Shown here piece by piece: positions 34,637-44,990 of a stretch of DNA of 64,000 bases; positions within the stretch are counted from its first letter, which is position 1, and each line of letters begins with the position of its first letter. A program made the position numbers and the translations under genes. The DNA comes from Amphirosellinia nigrospora. Lineage: Eukaryota; Ascomycota; Sordariomycetes; Xylariales; Xylariaceae. The notes below the pieces were generated by a model. The model ran no database searches and was not told the origin of the DNA. It saw only the letters and a list, made by a program, of their open reading frames with translations. The stretch is from NCBI GenBank assembly GCA_004123355.1, contig SCHM01000003.1, positions 8,141,058-8,205,057 of the forward strand, given 5' to 3'.

Positions 34637-36878
34637 TCAAAATCGTAAAAACACCTGGGTGTACTACCAATGGCGCGGGAAGGGCAAATCGAACTGGGAT
34701 AGACATTGCAACGATAGATGATATTACTGGTATTAGTGTGCAGCTCCCACGAGAGTGATTGCCGGCGCCAACCTAATTGAGCCCGCATTTCTTCCGCCTT
34801 GCACAACGCTTTACATGTGTATGTATAATTGACGGTTCCGCGCCTTTATCAGCGCCCCTGGTCATTTTGTGGGCGGAATCCAGCATGCCTCATCAGATTC
34901 CAAGCAGAACGAGCGAGCTTTCGCACATTGAATAGCCAGATAGAGCTAGTTTAGTTAGGTGTCAGCCTCGAGGTGCACCAAGCATGACGGATGAAAGATA
35001 AAAGAGGTGGCTAATGACAACATATAATAGTCTCTAGCTTTTCCGTATCCAAGTCAATAACAACACAAGATGAAGCGATGACAACATGAACGACAGAATA
35101 GTACAGTTTCTACGATGTATCTCCATTGCTGATATATGCAGGGTTTTTGTTTTAAGGCTGCTTTAGGTGAGGATTTGAGGGGAGAACAGGGGTGGTGCCT
35201 TGTTATCGCCGGGTACGATGACATCTGTAGAACCCGAGCAGACCTTCGACGTTTACATAGTAAGAACGCGCGTAGCACCCTCACCGAGACCTGCGAAACG
35301 TGCTAATTGACACCTAGGATTATAAACATATGTGTAATAAATTTTGAGGTAGTATGCGAAGTATCTCATTATCGAGCTTGTACACCAAGTATGTCTTGAT
35401 ATCTGGCACTTATCGCCTATTATGGTATTCATGTCCGGCCGATCTTTTGCGCGTTTTCTTGTTTCTTCTCTGTCTGTTTCTCTCTGTGCATAGCATTGCC
35501 AGCTTCTTCTCTCTCATTGACGTCTCGGATGAGCTGCGCTTTACCATTTTTGAAGCTCTAGAAGCTCGTGTCGATGCGATTGGGTTATAATTATTATTTT
35601 TAGATGCTGGGCCTGAAGATGCGCGCGCAACTATTAACACGAACTTTTCGGGCATCGTTGATCATTTCAATACCTCCCAGTACTATTTCACCAATTGATG
35701 CTTGTTTAGGTGTATTATTGATGGTCGTTCAATTAGAAACCAGGCAGGTATAGGCGACGGCAATCTAGGTGCTACTACAGAGCATATAAGACACAAAACG
35801 ACTAGAGCTGGATGTTACTTTAAAAATTCCCAATATACGGTAACTTGCTCGGACATTTAAAATTGCCAGGCAGAGCCTCCCAGGCATATTCATGCAAGAG
35901 AGCAACAACATGTACGTACGCTATCGCCACCTTAACTATTGCCACCGTTACCGCCAATTTCGAAGCTATAATAAATTTTTCGAAGCTATAATAAATATCC
36001 CAAGCTATAACGTACAACCCCATTCGCCCCTTACAGCTTCACACACATAGTAGCCTTGTTCCGTTTTTGTCATAATATACCGCCAACTAATGGCCAGGGT
36101 TTCCCCAGGATAAGACCCGGACAGTGGTGAATGTCATCGTCATGGCTGGGCTGTGTCTCAAGCAAAACTTGCCAACATGCTTGACTTGTTACACCAATAG
36201 GTTTCAATCATTGTATTAGTGGCATTTTTATTTCTCGGCGTCTTGTTTTCAACGCGACCCCAAAAGGAAATTTAGCTAAGAGAGTATCGCTCCTGGCTCG
36301 TATTGCAAATATTATTCCAATTCGTCGAAGGTGCTGAGAGAGATCATCAATTAGATTTCATCGCACTGATAGACATTGCCCCAATTTCTTATCAACATGA
36401 TTTCATCGTGTTTACTCGGCAAGTATAGGGAAGTTGAGGGATGAGAAGTATAACTTGCTATATCGTCAAACATTGCTCACTACCAACATAGTCAAAGCAA
36501 CTGTAACTTCATTAAAAAAGTTATAATTAAGTTCCTGGATCGAGCCCACCCTCCTATCCGCCGGTTAGCCGAGATGCGGTGGCGCCTCCGGACGGACCTG
36601 GCTAGTCGGGTTCAATGCAGGGGCAGCATAGCGATCGTGAATAGGGATCGACACGATATCACGCCCAACCAAGTCAAGAAGCTATATTTACAATTATTAA
36701 GAGTCGGCTTAGGCCTGTCGTCCTACCAAGCTCCCCAGTTGAGTTGACATCACGGATATCATCATAGCAGACTTAGTGAAACGAGGCGGAACATGATTCG
36801 ATCGTTCAGTCACCGTCGTCATCGTTCCACGGCAGCCACTCACTCTTGATATGCCGCGTTGCCACCCAAGGTCAGCGA
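34637..36878. other. 2.2-kb intergenic region, no gene seen
   Basis: AT-rich spacer between RPT5 and the hydrophobin. A duplicated TTTCGAAGCTATAATAAAT segment (35957-35997) is present. ORFs at 35354-35655 overlap on both strands and have no supporting features. Confidence 0.45.
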
Positions 36879-36886
36879 TATATAAA
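36879..36886 (+). promoter_or_regulatory. TATA box of the hydrophobin gene
   Basis: TATATAAA about 165 bp upstream of the ATG at 37047, followed by a C/A-rich leader with many CAAC/CATCA units, the usual look of a strongly transcribed fungal gene. Confidence 0.6.
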
Positions 36887-37046
36887 ACTGCGTGATGTCG
36901 CCTGTTAGTTGAGTTCAAATACCACAACATCATCAAGCAACCAGTTACAGGCACTACAGTACAGTCTCTCGTTCAAAGTTCTTCATCGAACCAATTCCAA
37001 AACCACAATCATCAACATCCCCAAACTCAAACAACAAACCACCACA

Positions 37047-37357
37047 ATGCAATTCCCCGTCATCGTCGCAACCATCTTCGCGGCTGTCGCGCTCGCGGCC
37101 CCAGCCCCAGCCCCTGAAGTCGAGAGCCGCCAGGCAGCCTACGTGCCGTGCACAGGGCTCTACGGAACGTCGCAGTGCTGCGCGACGGACGTCCTGGGCG
37201 TCGCAGACCTCGACTGCGCCAACCCGCCCAGCATCCCCACCGACGCCGTCAACTTCAGCGCCGTCTGCTCCGCCATCGGCCAGCGCGCCCGGTGCTGCGC
37301 GATCCCCATCCTCGGACAGGATTGCTGTGCCAGACGCCCGTCGGCGTTACTGCTTAA
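37047..37357 (+). CDS. class II hydrophobin, one frame discontinuity
   Basis: Secreted amphipathic surface protein that coats aerial hyphae and spores. Signal peptide MQFPVIVATIFAAVALA, then a Pro/Ala stretch and ESRQ. The eight cysteines follow the class II pattern exactly: C-x8-CC-x11-C-x16-C-x8-CC-x10-C (PCTGLYGTSQCC, DLDC, AVC, RARCCAIPILGQD, LLC), ending QTPVGVTA and TAA at 37357. The frame changes once near 37322, between GQD and LLC; ATG-to-stop is 311 nt, one short of a codon multiple. Unshifted, the ORF would run to 37397 and lose the eighth cysteine position. Strong TATA box upstream. Confidence 0.9.
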
Positions 37358-37992
37358 GTCCTCGAAAACGCTCAACTATTCGAGTGGGACTTGGTAGAGC
37401 CGTGTTAGTGTATGGGGTATACATGGAAAGAAGTCGCATCTTGTATAATAGCTAGACACAAGGTTGCGACAAGCATCAATAGAGTTGGGAAGGTCTTCGT
37501 CTAGTTTTCGGTCCTGTAGCAATAATTGGAACATACACTTTGACCCCAATCATAATATTGACGGATCGCTATTTCGTGAAGAGGTTGCTTACATCCCTTC
37601 GGTCAGGAAATGCGAGGGAGATGAACATTCCGAGCCGAACCGAGCAGTCAAGTTGTCTGTGTAGTAGAGACGATGAATGTTGTTAATCTCATTGCTCTAG
37701 AGAAACCACTCGGCCGAGCCTATCCTTGACTCAGGAGTAATATTCGTGAAAAGCTTAATTGTTGTTAAATATAGCGTGGGTTGGATGGTGTGAGATTTAC
37801 GTAGGGCAGCTAGTTCTATCGGCCGAGTCCACGGAGCCGAAGGCTGTGCAGTCCCCCGTCATACTGACATGCCACAAGCTCCTTTGTCACCATCGGCTTC
37901 AGCATCGACAACTTTGAGCGCGAGTTGTAGACACTACGCATTGAAACCAGTGAACTTTAAAATAGTGATATGTGAGATTCGTCATGTCGACT
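37358..37992. other. intergenic, no gene seen
   Basis: Spacer between hydrophobin 3' end and the monooxygenase promoter; nothing recognised. Confidence 0.4.
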
Positions 37993-38000
37993 TATATAAA
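37993..38000 (+). promoter_or_regulatory. TATA box of the FAD monooxygenase
   Basis: TATATAAA about 185 bp before ATG 38184, followed directly by CCCCCGGGGG (38002-38011), a perfect palindrome that could be a binding site. Confidence 0.5.
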
Positions 38001-38183
38001 ACCCCCGGGGGCGTCACCCGAAAATCAAAATTCAACTCATCCATCATTGCGCTCATCGCTTCACTCTCGATTCTAGACATATTTCTTGACTACTGGTGTT
38101 TTCCATCAACTACAGTCGACCACGTTTTATTTTCTCTATAAAAGCAATTTTATCAGAACAAGAACTCTGGTATTCCAGGCATC

Positions 38184-39510
38184 ATGCTATCTTCTACGGA
38201 CAACGTTGCTATCATTGGCGGTGGCCTTGCCGTGAGTATTTTTCACCAAATTGTTGTCTACCGGCCTACTAACAGCTTCTTAGGGATTTGCAGCCGCACT
38301 GGCCCTTCATGAGCTGGGAATCAATTGTACTGTGTATGAGATGAGGGACGCGAATGCTGCACCGCTGGCTATCAACGGCGCATTGATGATGTCGCCTAAT
38401 GCGCTGAAGATCCTGGACAGCTTTGGTCTCTATTCCAAACTCAAGGAGCTAAGCTACGTGTTCGACCACGGCTATTACAAAGATGCGAACGAGGATACCA
38501 TCGAGAGCTATCCCTTCGGTGACGAGCGTGCCTTTGGCTACAACGCGTTTCGCACCTATCGCCGGGACCTCATCGATGTCCTCTACAACACCTGCGTGGA
38601 ACGGAAGATCCCCGTGCATTTCGGCAAGAAATTCGCGGAAGTGGTCGCCGAGTCTGATACACATGTCGAATTCAGATTCGCGGATGGCACTACTGGGACG
38701 GCTTCCCTGCTCATCGGGCGGACGGCATCCATAGTAAACTCAGAGACTACGTAACCCCCGGCGTCCAGAAGAAGTTCGTCGGCCTCGCCGGCTTGACGTG
38801 GGAAGTGCCAACCAAGCAGCTGCGCATTCCCGAGGGAAAGGATTACAAATTCCCAGTCTCCATCTTGACGTCGAACGGTGTCTTCGTGCTTGCGCCTCAG
38901 AGGGCCGATGGCTCGGCAATGCTGGCCGGGAGACAGATCGCGCTCGAGGACAGGGATAGGGAGGGGTGGAGCAAGTTTTTCGCCGACAAGGAGGGCCTCG
39001 TTCAACTGGCGACGAAGAATATCGAAGTCTGGCCCGACACTGCCAAATCCGGCATGGAAGATATCGACCGCGACTCGCTGAACGTGTGGCCCTTCTACAC
39101 GATCCCGCGATTGTCGAACTGGACTTCCCAGAAGCATCGCCGCGTGGTGATTCTCGGCGACGCGGCGCACGCCATCCCGCCCACCACCGGACAAGGGGCC
39201 TCCCAGGCCTTCGAGGACGTCAGGAGTCTGGCTCTCTTGTCGGCGCTGAAGGAGAACAAGGGTCTGAGGTGGGAGGAGGCGCTCCACTTCTGGCAGAAGA
39301 TGCGCCAGGACCGCATCGACGATCTCCTCGTCCTGACGAAGCAGCTGAACAACAAACGGCTGCCCTCGAGAAGCAGAAGTTGTTGGCCAAGGACGAAATT
39401 TGGTACGATGAGTCGGCGGAGAACCCGGGCCAGATGGCTTGGTTGTATGTCCGAAGATTGAGGAAAAGGTCAACGCTTGGGTAGAGGAGACTGTCGCGAA
39501 GGGCAACTAG
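38184..39510 (+). CDS. class A FAD-dependent monooxygenase (salicylate hydroxylase-like), frame interrupted
   Basis: NAD(P)H-dependent aromatic/polyketide hydroxylase of the FAD_binding_3 family. Exon 1 (38184-38231) encodes MLSSTDNVAIIGGGLA; exon 2 starts at 38284 with GFAAALALHELGI, together forming the GxGxxG Rossmann motif. Next come RTYRRDLIDVLY, the DG motif (DGIHSKLRDYV) and the second FAD motif VVILGDAAHAIPPTTGQGASQAFED. The C-terminus is IWYDESAENPGQMAWLYV...NAWVEETVAKGN, stop TAG 39510. The frame shifts near 38720 (inside GGG before the DG motif), 39365 and 39455; the spliced length is consistent with three missing bases. Enzymes of this group occur in catabolism and in secondary metabolism; no cluster partners are visible nearby. 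Confidence 0.88.
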
Positions 39511-39839
39511 ACGTAAATATATGGAGGAATTTCTGAATTTTTGTTTTGTCGCCTACTTAATTACTGTCTATAGATCTAGATGCAGCGCCATAGGAATCGC
39601 AGATGAGGTAGGGATTCTAGGATATATGAGCAGCATTAAAAATCGGTTCTGAAAACACCAGCAGCATGAAGTGTGAAGAGTACGCAGCCTAGGGGCAAGG
39701 GTCGCACGGAAGATCATCGATAGCTATAGGGCTACGCCGGAAAGATGGGGAAACCAATTTAATATCTTAATGTTGGTATTGTTCATAGTTTGGTATCTGG
39801 GAATTTTGTTAAGATGCGGCGTATGCAGGCGACGTATCC
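39511..39839. other. intergenic between convergent genes
   Basis: 329 bp between two 3' ends; AT-rich, nothing recognised. Confidence 0.4.
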
Positions 39840-41307
39840 TTATTTGACTTCTCGGATCTCATCTGTCGCAGTGCTATCAATTTCGGGCGCAGCCGAGAGC
39901 ATTCCGGGGTCGTCTATACGAGTACCGTATCGGTTGGGTGCCATCCGAGAATTCAGCGCGCTCCGCCAGAAACTTAGGTCTTCTTCCTTTACGCGCAGAC
40001 CTCCTGGGAAGAAGACTGGCACCAACGAGGTCCCGACCATTGGATATTTCTCCTCCACTCTTTTGAGCACGGCTGCCACACGTCTATCTCGGATAGTCTC
40101 GACCAACTTTAGGTGGAGTCCCATTGCACTAGGCGTACGACGTGCACCGGCTGCATGGAGGTTTTGCACACCTCCAAGGAGACCAATGCCGAGCAGATCT
40201 AGAAAGAGGCCACGATTAGCAAACCCTATTGGAAGAGGTTACTGGAGTACCATACACCATGAATTGTTCTCAAGACCGGCTACAAGAATTAACAATAGAA
40301 TCCACAGAACAGCCAGCGTTATAGAGGCGACTCTGGTGAACAAGCTGGGACTTGATGTCCGTGTCCCCAAGGCGAGTATCTCCAGATCGAGGCCGACGCC
40401 CTTCTTTCCAAGAATCACCATAGCATGACGGCTACCATTGCCCTGGGTGATAGCTACGGTGGCACCGCCCTTTTTGGTGCAAGCCCATTTTTCCTCTCGC
40501 CACTGTGGCAGGGAGCCGTTCATGAGAGCTAACAGCGTCCCTGCAGCTGTGACTAGAAAGATAGCCCAATCGCCGCTCACGATCCAGGGTACGGCGGAGA
40601 TCACGAGCTGGACGATAATGACAGCTAGCCCGGATACCCACAAAAAGTCCACCGTGGGTACTCCATGGGGAACCGGTGGGTTATCATCTACTTCGTAGAT
40701 CGTCACCCGCAGGGCCCCCCATTCCGGGGCTGGGGCTGGGGCTGGGGCGGGGGTTTGGCTTCCGCGTATGCTGGTGGCGGAGGTCTATGGATTTCTTGGG
40801 TAGAACTGGGCGGAGCATGACTCTGTTCGTGGGCCATTTCTTCATCGACACGGTCATCTTCGTCTCGAAGTATGCGACCGAGAACCCAGTTTTTTGTGAA
40901 CCTGCTATGAGCACTGACAGCGCCGATAACCATGGCATTAGCCATGTCAGTGTCGGGCATGAGACGTCCATCTGCCTTCTCGTCAGCATACAGAATGGAG
41001 AATCCCAAACTCCTCGTTCGTCAAACGTACCGCCAAAGACTCGCAGAAGGGATGCTGCTGCATAGGCGACCCAGCCAAACGAGAAGGCGACTGGGCTAAT
41101 AATGCGACCCGATGTCTGCGCGATGGCCTTTTGCACGATATCAGGGCCGAGGAGCATCAACACTGAGAGAATGTCCTTTGGATTGCCCCATTGACTGGCA
41201 AGGACTCCGGCGATGGTCGAACCTGGCGGGTTATTAGGAGTGGCGTCAGCACCGGTAATTAACAGGTTCAAAAGCCGTGAGGAGCTCAGGTATGTGAATG
41301 GAGGCAT
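39840..41307 (-). CDS. polytopic membrane protein of unknown function, one frame discontinuity
   Basis: Three exons: 41307-41031, 40971-40256 and 40198-39840; with one missing base in the CCCC run near 40725 the coding length is exactly 451 codons. The N-terminal part has ISPVAFSFGWVAYAAASLL (TM), then DGRLMPDTDMANAMVIGAVS, a charged loop (LRDEDDRVDEEMAHEQ), a Pro/Gln-rich linker, WGALRVTIYEVDDNPPVPHG, and a TM hairpin (VSGLAVIIVQLVISAVPWIV, IFLVTAAGTLLALM). A soluble segment (LPQWREEKWACTKKGG) and another TM (SITLAVLWILLLILVAG) follow, then LLGIGLLGGVQNLHAAGARR and FFPGGLRVKEEDLSFWRS. The pattern matches a recurrent ascomycete membrane family without known function. No transporter or enzyme motif seen. 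Confidence 0.72.
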
Positions 41308-41873
41308 GTTGACCGCGTTGGATGGAATTTTGGCTATCAGGCAGGCAGAAAAATTGTGAGAAAGTCAATTTCAGCTTTGCTTTGCCTGGATGGTCGCGCA
41401 TTTCATCTATGCTGGCAGAGTTCGGGGCTATGTCAAGTCATTAGGCTCAGCCATCAGCTCTGATTACAATAATGCCAAGACCAGCCGACCCCCCTGTCAA
41501 CACATTCGGGTTGCCAACGAAGCTGAAATCCCCCTCAGCGTTACATTGCCATCATGATATTTCCACAATATCAGATACTTCATCTATGTTTGGCTTAAAG
41601 ATAAGGGAAACATGCCGCGTTAAGCGATCAGGCATTATTGCTTCGGACGGTACATCATCTGATGCCCAACAAAGACGGAGCTTTGTCAAGGCCGTCAAAC
41701 TTCGCATTGCAACTCATCATCTAGCTGACGCCACCGCTATACACAGATTCTTAGATGGCGGTTTTAGCGTTGCTAAGATCTAGTCATCAAATTCGCAATC
41801 AATACCCTCGACGACGCTGACTTCAGCTCTGTCACCTCTGACCATTGCGTCGCAAGCGACTAATATTGGCGAG
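41308..41873. other. divergent intergenic region
   Basis: 566 bp between the starts of the membrane protein and the HET-TPR gene. A short ORF (41472-41783) has no supporting feature. Confidence 0.4.
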
Positions 41874-43991
41874 ATGTCCCAGATCGACGCAAATACTATC
41901 GCGCAGGCCTTCGCCTATCATAAGGTATTGGCTGTTGATAGCGATATTAGGAATGGGGATATAAGCGACGTTGACACGGACGATGAACATGAATACGACG
42001 AGTTCGAGTCAGACGATAGCCGCTCGCTGTCCTCGCTTGATGATCGATCTTCATTTGTACAAGATGATGATAACGATGACAACAAGAAAAGGGACAACAA
42101 TTATAATAGCGACAACGAAGACATCGTTCGCTATTTGGTGGAGGTGAAGTTTGATAGCAACCTTGCTGCCAGTGCATCCAGGGCGGTGTATAAACGGAGG
42201 TGTACAAACGCCAGCTTTCGGGATGGGCTCTGGGTCGTCGCCCCCCTTGATCTGATCAATGAGCTCACCAGGTTGGAAATGGGCTTCCTGTCCCAGGTTG
42301 CGCACATTGGATTGAGGGCCAAGTTGCATTGGTGCGAAAATTTCACTTGCCGGGATATGAGAGAGAAAATGGACGAAATCGCCCCAAAATGCAATTGGAC
42401 CGCCTTCCGCAAGTGGGCACTCCTCGCAATGAGTTGTCAGGCTGCTATGGAAGACGAGCAGAAACTGTCTCAAGCCCACACTCATCTTGCGCAAGCCGTT
42501 GCAGGACTCTGCATGGCCCTCAAAAAGTGCCTTGAAGCCGGCCTCCGAAAGGAATATTTCGTCCCCTTCTTAGACGGCGATAGTAAGGGATCTCATCGAA
42601 TTGATCTGGCTGAAGTAACTAATCTCATTCACTGGATGGCGCAAATCCAGAATGAGCTTGGTATTGGACCAAGGAAGTTTGGCCGATGGAATCACTATCT
42701 TCTCCCTTCACAGGTCACCCTTCCATCTATCGAAACAGCGACTCTAGCCATTGATAGAATGGGCATTTGTAAGAATCGCCTGTGGAATCTCGTCAATGTC
42801 AGTGACCGCAAGCAAAGCGTCCTTCCTGATATTGTGTTGTCCCTTAGCCCATACACAGCGGAACTTCGCCATCATGAACATGACCGCTGCACACCGAGCA
42901 AGTGTCAATGGGCTCAGATGGACAGTACCCGCACTACCCAGCTACACAAATGTGTGACAGAACGTGAGACACACAAGAATCGCGGCAAGGAGAACTCATC
43001 GAAGAAGAACAGGAAGATGGGGTCAGTAAAGGAGGAGAATCACGATATGAAGACAATCTGCAATGAGGTGTTGCAGCTCCCTGTTGAATTGCTTGAATCT
43101 GCACTCGAGAGGGGCAAAAGTACGGCTTGGCTTTGCAGAAAGCACTCCCTGGACACATCGCATGAACCCTATATCGCCATATCTCACGTCTGGTCCGATG
43201 GTACTGGCGTAGGAGGCGAGAAGGCGGGGACTGTCAATGCTTGCTTGTTCAACTATTTCGCTGGCATCGCAAAAAGTCTTAAGTGTAAAGCTATTTGGTG
43301 GGATGCTATATCTATTCCTCAAGGATCCAAGGCCCGCAGCAAAGCCCTCAAAAAGATGCATAGTAACTATGCCAACGCTCAATACACTGTTGTCCACGAC
43401 AGCTACCTTCTCAATTTCCCATGGAAGGAGGATGGCAGCCCATGTTTGGCGCTTGTTCTCTCTACCTGGTTCACCCGCGGCTGGACGGCTCTAGAATTAC
43501 TCATGTCAAAGAAGGTCCTAGTGCTGTTCAAGGACCCCGACGGTCGCAACGCTCCTTTGATGAAAGATCTCGATGCTGACATACTTGCCAAAAGTCCAAG
43601 CGTTGTCTCTAGGGCACATTGGCTTGCGACAGTATTGATACAGCGGCTGCGAAAGCCCATAGACAACGTCGGCGATCTCCTCGCAATCCTCTCACCCCGA
43701 AGTACGTCGTGGGTTCGTGATCGAACCATTATTTCAGCATTGCTAGCGGGAGTTCCGGATTTTGATTCTACCGCGGGAGAGAGTGCCATCGTGACCAAGA
43801 TTCTCGCGTACCTCGGGAAAATCCCTCACAGCTGTCTTCTACATGGGAAGCCGACCATGTGTGACCTTGGACAGTACTCATGGTGCGCCGCTACCCTTGA
43901 CGACATGCCTGTGGATATTGCGGTTGATATTGGAGGCTCATATGCTTCTAACTCGTCCGACCTCCTTGAGATTGACGAGGGGGCGTGGTAG
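41874..43991 (+). CDS. HET-domain part of a giant HET-TPR protein (705-codon ORF)
   Basis: N-terminal half of an NLR-like/allorecognition-type fungal protein. The first 90 residues are acidic and Asp/Ser-rich (SDVDTDDEHEYDEFESDD). A long helical region follows with RKWALLAMSCQAAMEDEQKL and LPSIETATLAIDRMGICKNR. Near residues 440-540 is the HET domain: PYIAISHVWSDGTGVG, KCKAIWWDAISIPQGSKARS, HSNYANAQYTVVHD and WFTRGWTALELLMSKKVLVLF. The tail VGDLLAILSPRSTSWVRDRT continues the family. HET domains act in heterokaryon incompatibility and regulated cell death. The ORF stops at 43991 only because the frame shifts; homologous sequence (VEGKWRWRQLQG, HGNDLAAVVKVDRAL) continues in other frames, so this is part of one gene with the TPR ORF. 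Confidence 0.88.
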   Translation: MSQIDANTIAQAFAYHKVLAVDSDIRNGDISDVDTDDEHEYDEFESDDSRSLSSLDDRSSFVQDDDNDDNKKRDNNYNSDNEDIVRYLVEVKFDSNLAASASRAVYKRRCTNASFRDGLWVVAPLDLINELTRLEMGFLSQVAHIGLRAKLHWCENFTCRDMREKMDEIAPKCNWTAFRKWALLAMSCQAAMEDEQKLSQAHTHLAQAVAGLCMALKKCLEAGLRKEYFVPFLDGDSKGSHRIDLAEVTNLIHWMAQIQNELGIGPRKFGRWNHYLLPSQVTLPSIETATLAIDRMGICKNRLWNLVNVSDRKQSVLPDIVLSLSPYTAELRHHEHDRCTPSKCQWAQMDSTRTTQLHKCVTERETHKNRGKENSSKKNRKMGSVKEENHDMKTICNEVLQLPVELLESALERGKSTAWLCRKHSLDTSHEPYIAISHVWSDGTGVGGEKAGTVNACLFNYFAGIAKSLKCKAIWWDAISIPQGSKARSKALKKMHSNYANAQYTVVHDSYLLNFPWKEDGSPCLALVLSTWFTRGWTALELLMSKKVLVLFKDPDGRNAPLMKDLDADILAKSPSVVSRAHWLATVLIQRLRKPIDNVGDLLAILSPRSTSWVRDRTIISALLAGVPDFDSTAGESAIVTKILAYLGKIPHSCLLHGKPTMCDLGQYSWCAATLDDMPVDIAVDIGGSYASNSSDLLEIDEGAW

Positions 43992-44990
43992 AAGGTAAAT
44001 GGCGGTGGCGGCAACTGCAGGGGAGGACTCTAAGGTACTCAGAAGTCATGGGAATGATCTAGCTGCCGTTGTCAAAGTTGACAGAGCCCTTCGCCATTGG
44101 AGGCGCTGCTTACTGCTCCGGCAGCCGTCAGATAGGGCGGACAGCCAGGAGTCACTCGCACTTCTGGTGGTCCCACGAGTGTCATTAAAGCTGGCCCAAT
44201 CTTGAAGTGCCGCTATATTGGAGCCGTGGTCGAAATACGAGACGACGGCAAGGAGAGAGATGATGATCATACGACTCATGGTTCTGGACAGTTAGAATTG
44301 GCGACCCTGACAAAGGCGGATTAGGCATGCTTGCTGACCGTGTGGTGGACGTGATGAACGAGTTCACTGACGAGCCGGCACACAGTTCCGACAATGATTC
44401 CATAAGCGATATCGGACCAGGGGAGCGGGAACCAAAGATGGAAGATAGGCGGCCACGATGGCTTTATACCAAAGCGCGGGCAGCCAAGGCACCCCAGCAA
44501 AATTCTCAGAGTCACCAGCTCCTGAGAGTTCCAAGCCGCCGGAAATGAGTGACGACCATCTTTTCATTGCTTTGAAGTCAAAGAACGAAGATGCTGCGCG
44601 GTATTTGGTCGCAAATGGTATCCATCTTTCTTCTCTTAATGCGAAAGATCTCTTATCCAAGCTAGGTGCAAGCGATCAAGGATCTCTCGTAAGCCTCAAG
44701 ATGCTAGGAGATATATTTGTTGAGAACAAACACTTTCGTCGTGCCATTGATATATACAAAGGCGTGATTGCAAGCTACGAGGATCTTAAACCTGGAGGGT
44801 TGTCTAAGTCGATGGAAAACGATTTACGTATCAGCCACACCAAGTATTGCCTCGGAAAAGTGTACCTCCAAGCTCGTGACATGGTTTCAGAAGATCCAAC
44901 TTCGGAAGCGCAAAGACTTTTGATGCCGTTCTCGATGCATTTGACGCACGGAAGGGGTCACAAGCTTATAAAGATGAACAATCAAAGGGA
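43992..44990 (+). pseudogene. frame-broken middle segment linking the HET and TPR ORFs
   Basis: Coding sequence of the same gene spread over changing frames. In order: VEGKWRWRQLQG, HGNDLAAVVKVDRAL with RRCLLLRQPSDR, LKCRYIGAVVEIRDDG, WFWTVRIGDPDKGG, LADRVVDVMNEFTDE, then DDHLFIALKSKNEDAARYLV and the first TPR (LGDIFVENKHFRRAIDIYKG) and FDAVLDAFDARKGSQAYKDE. The switches lie near 43985, 44025, 44193, 44270, 44460-44545 and 44905. At least two fall in runs (GGGG, CCC) and fit one missing base. Canonical intron boundaries do not explain them. Confidence 0.75.

Noticed and set aside
36535-36610. Possible tRNA from GGATCGAGCCC and nearby GC-rich stems
   Set aside because: Stems do not form a cloverleaf and no A box is present.
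38583-39506. 307-codon minus-strand ORF
   Set aside because: Antisense to the FAD monooxygenase, whose Rossmann, DG and GD motifs are unmistakable; the long antisense ORF comes from strong third-position GC bias.
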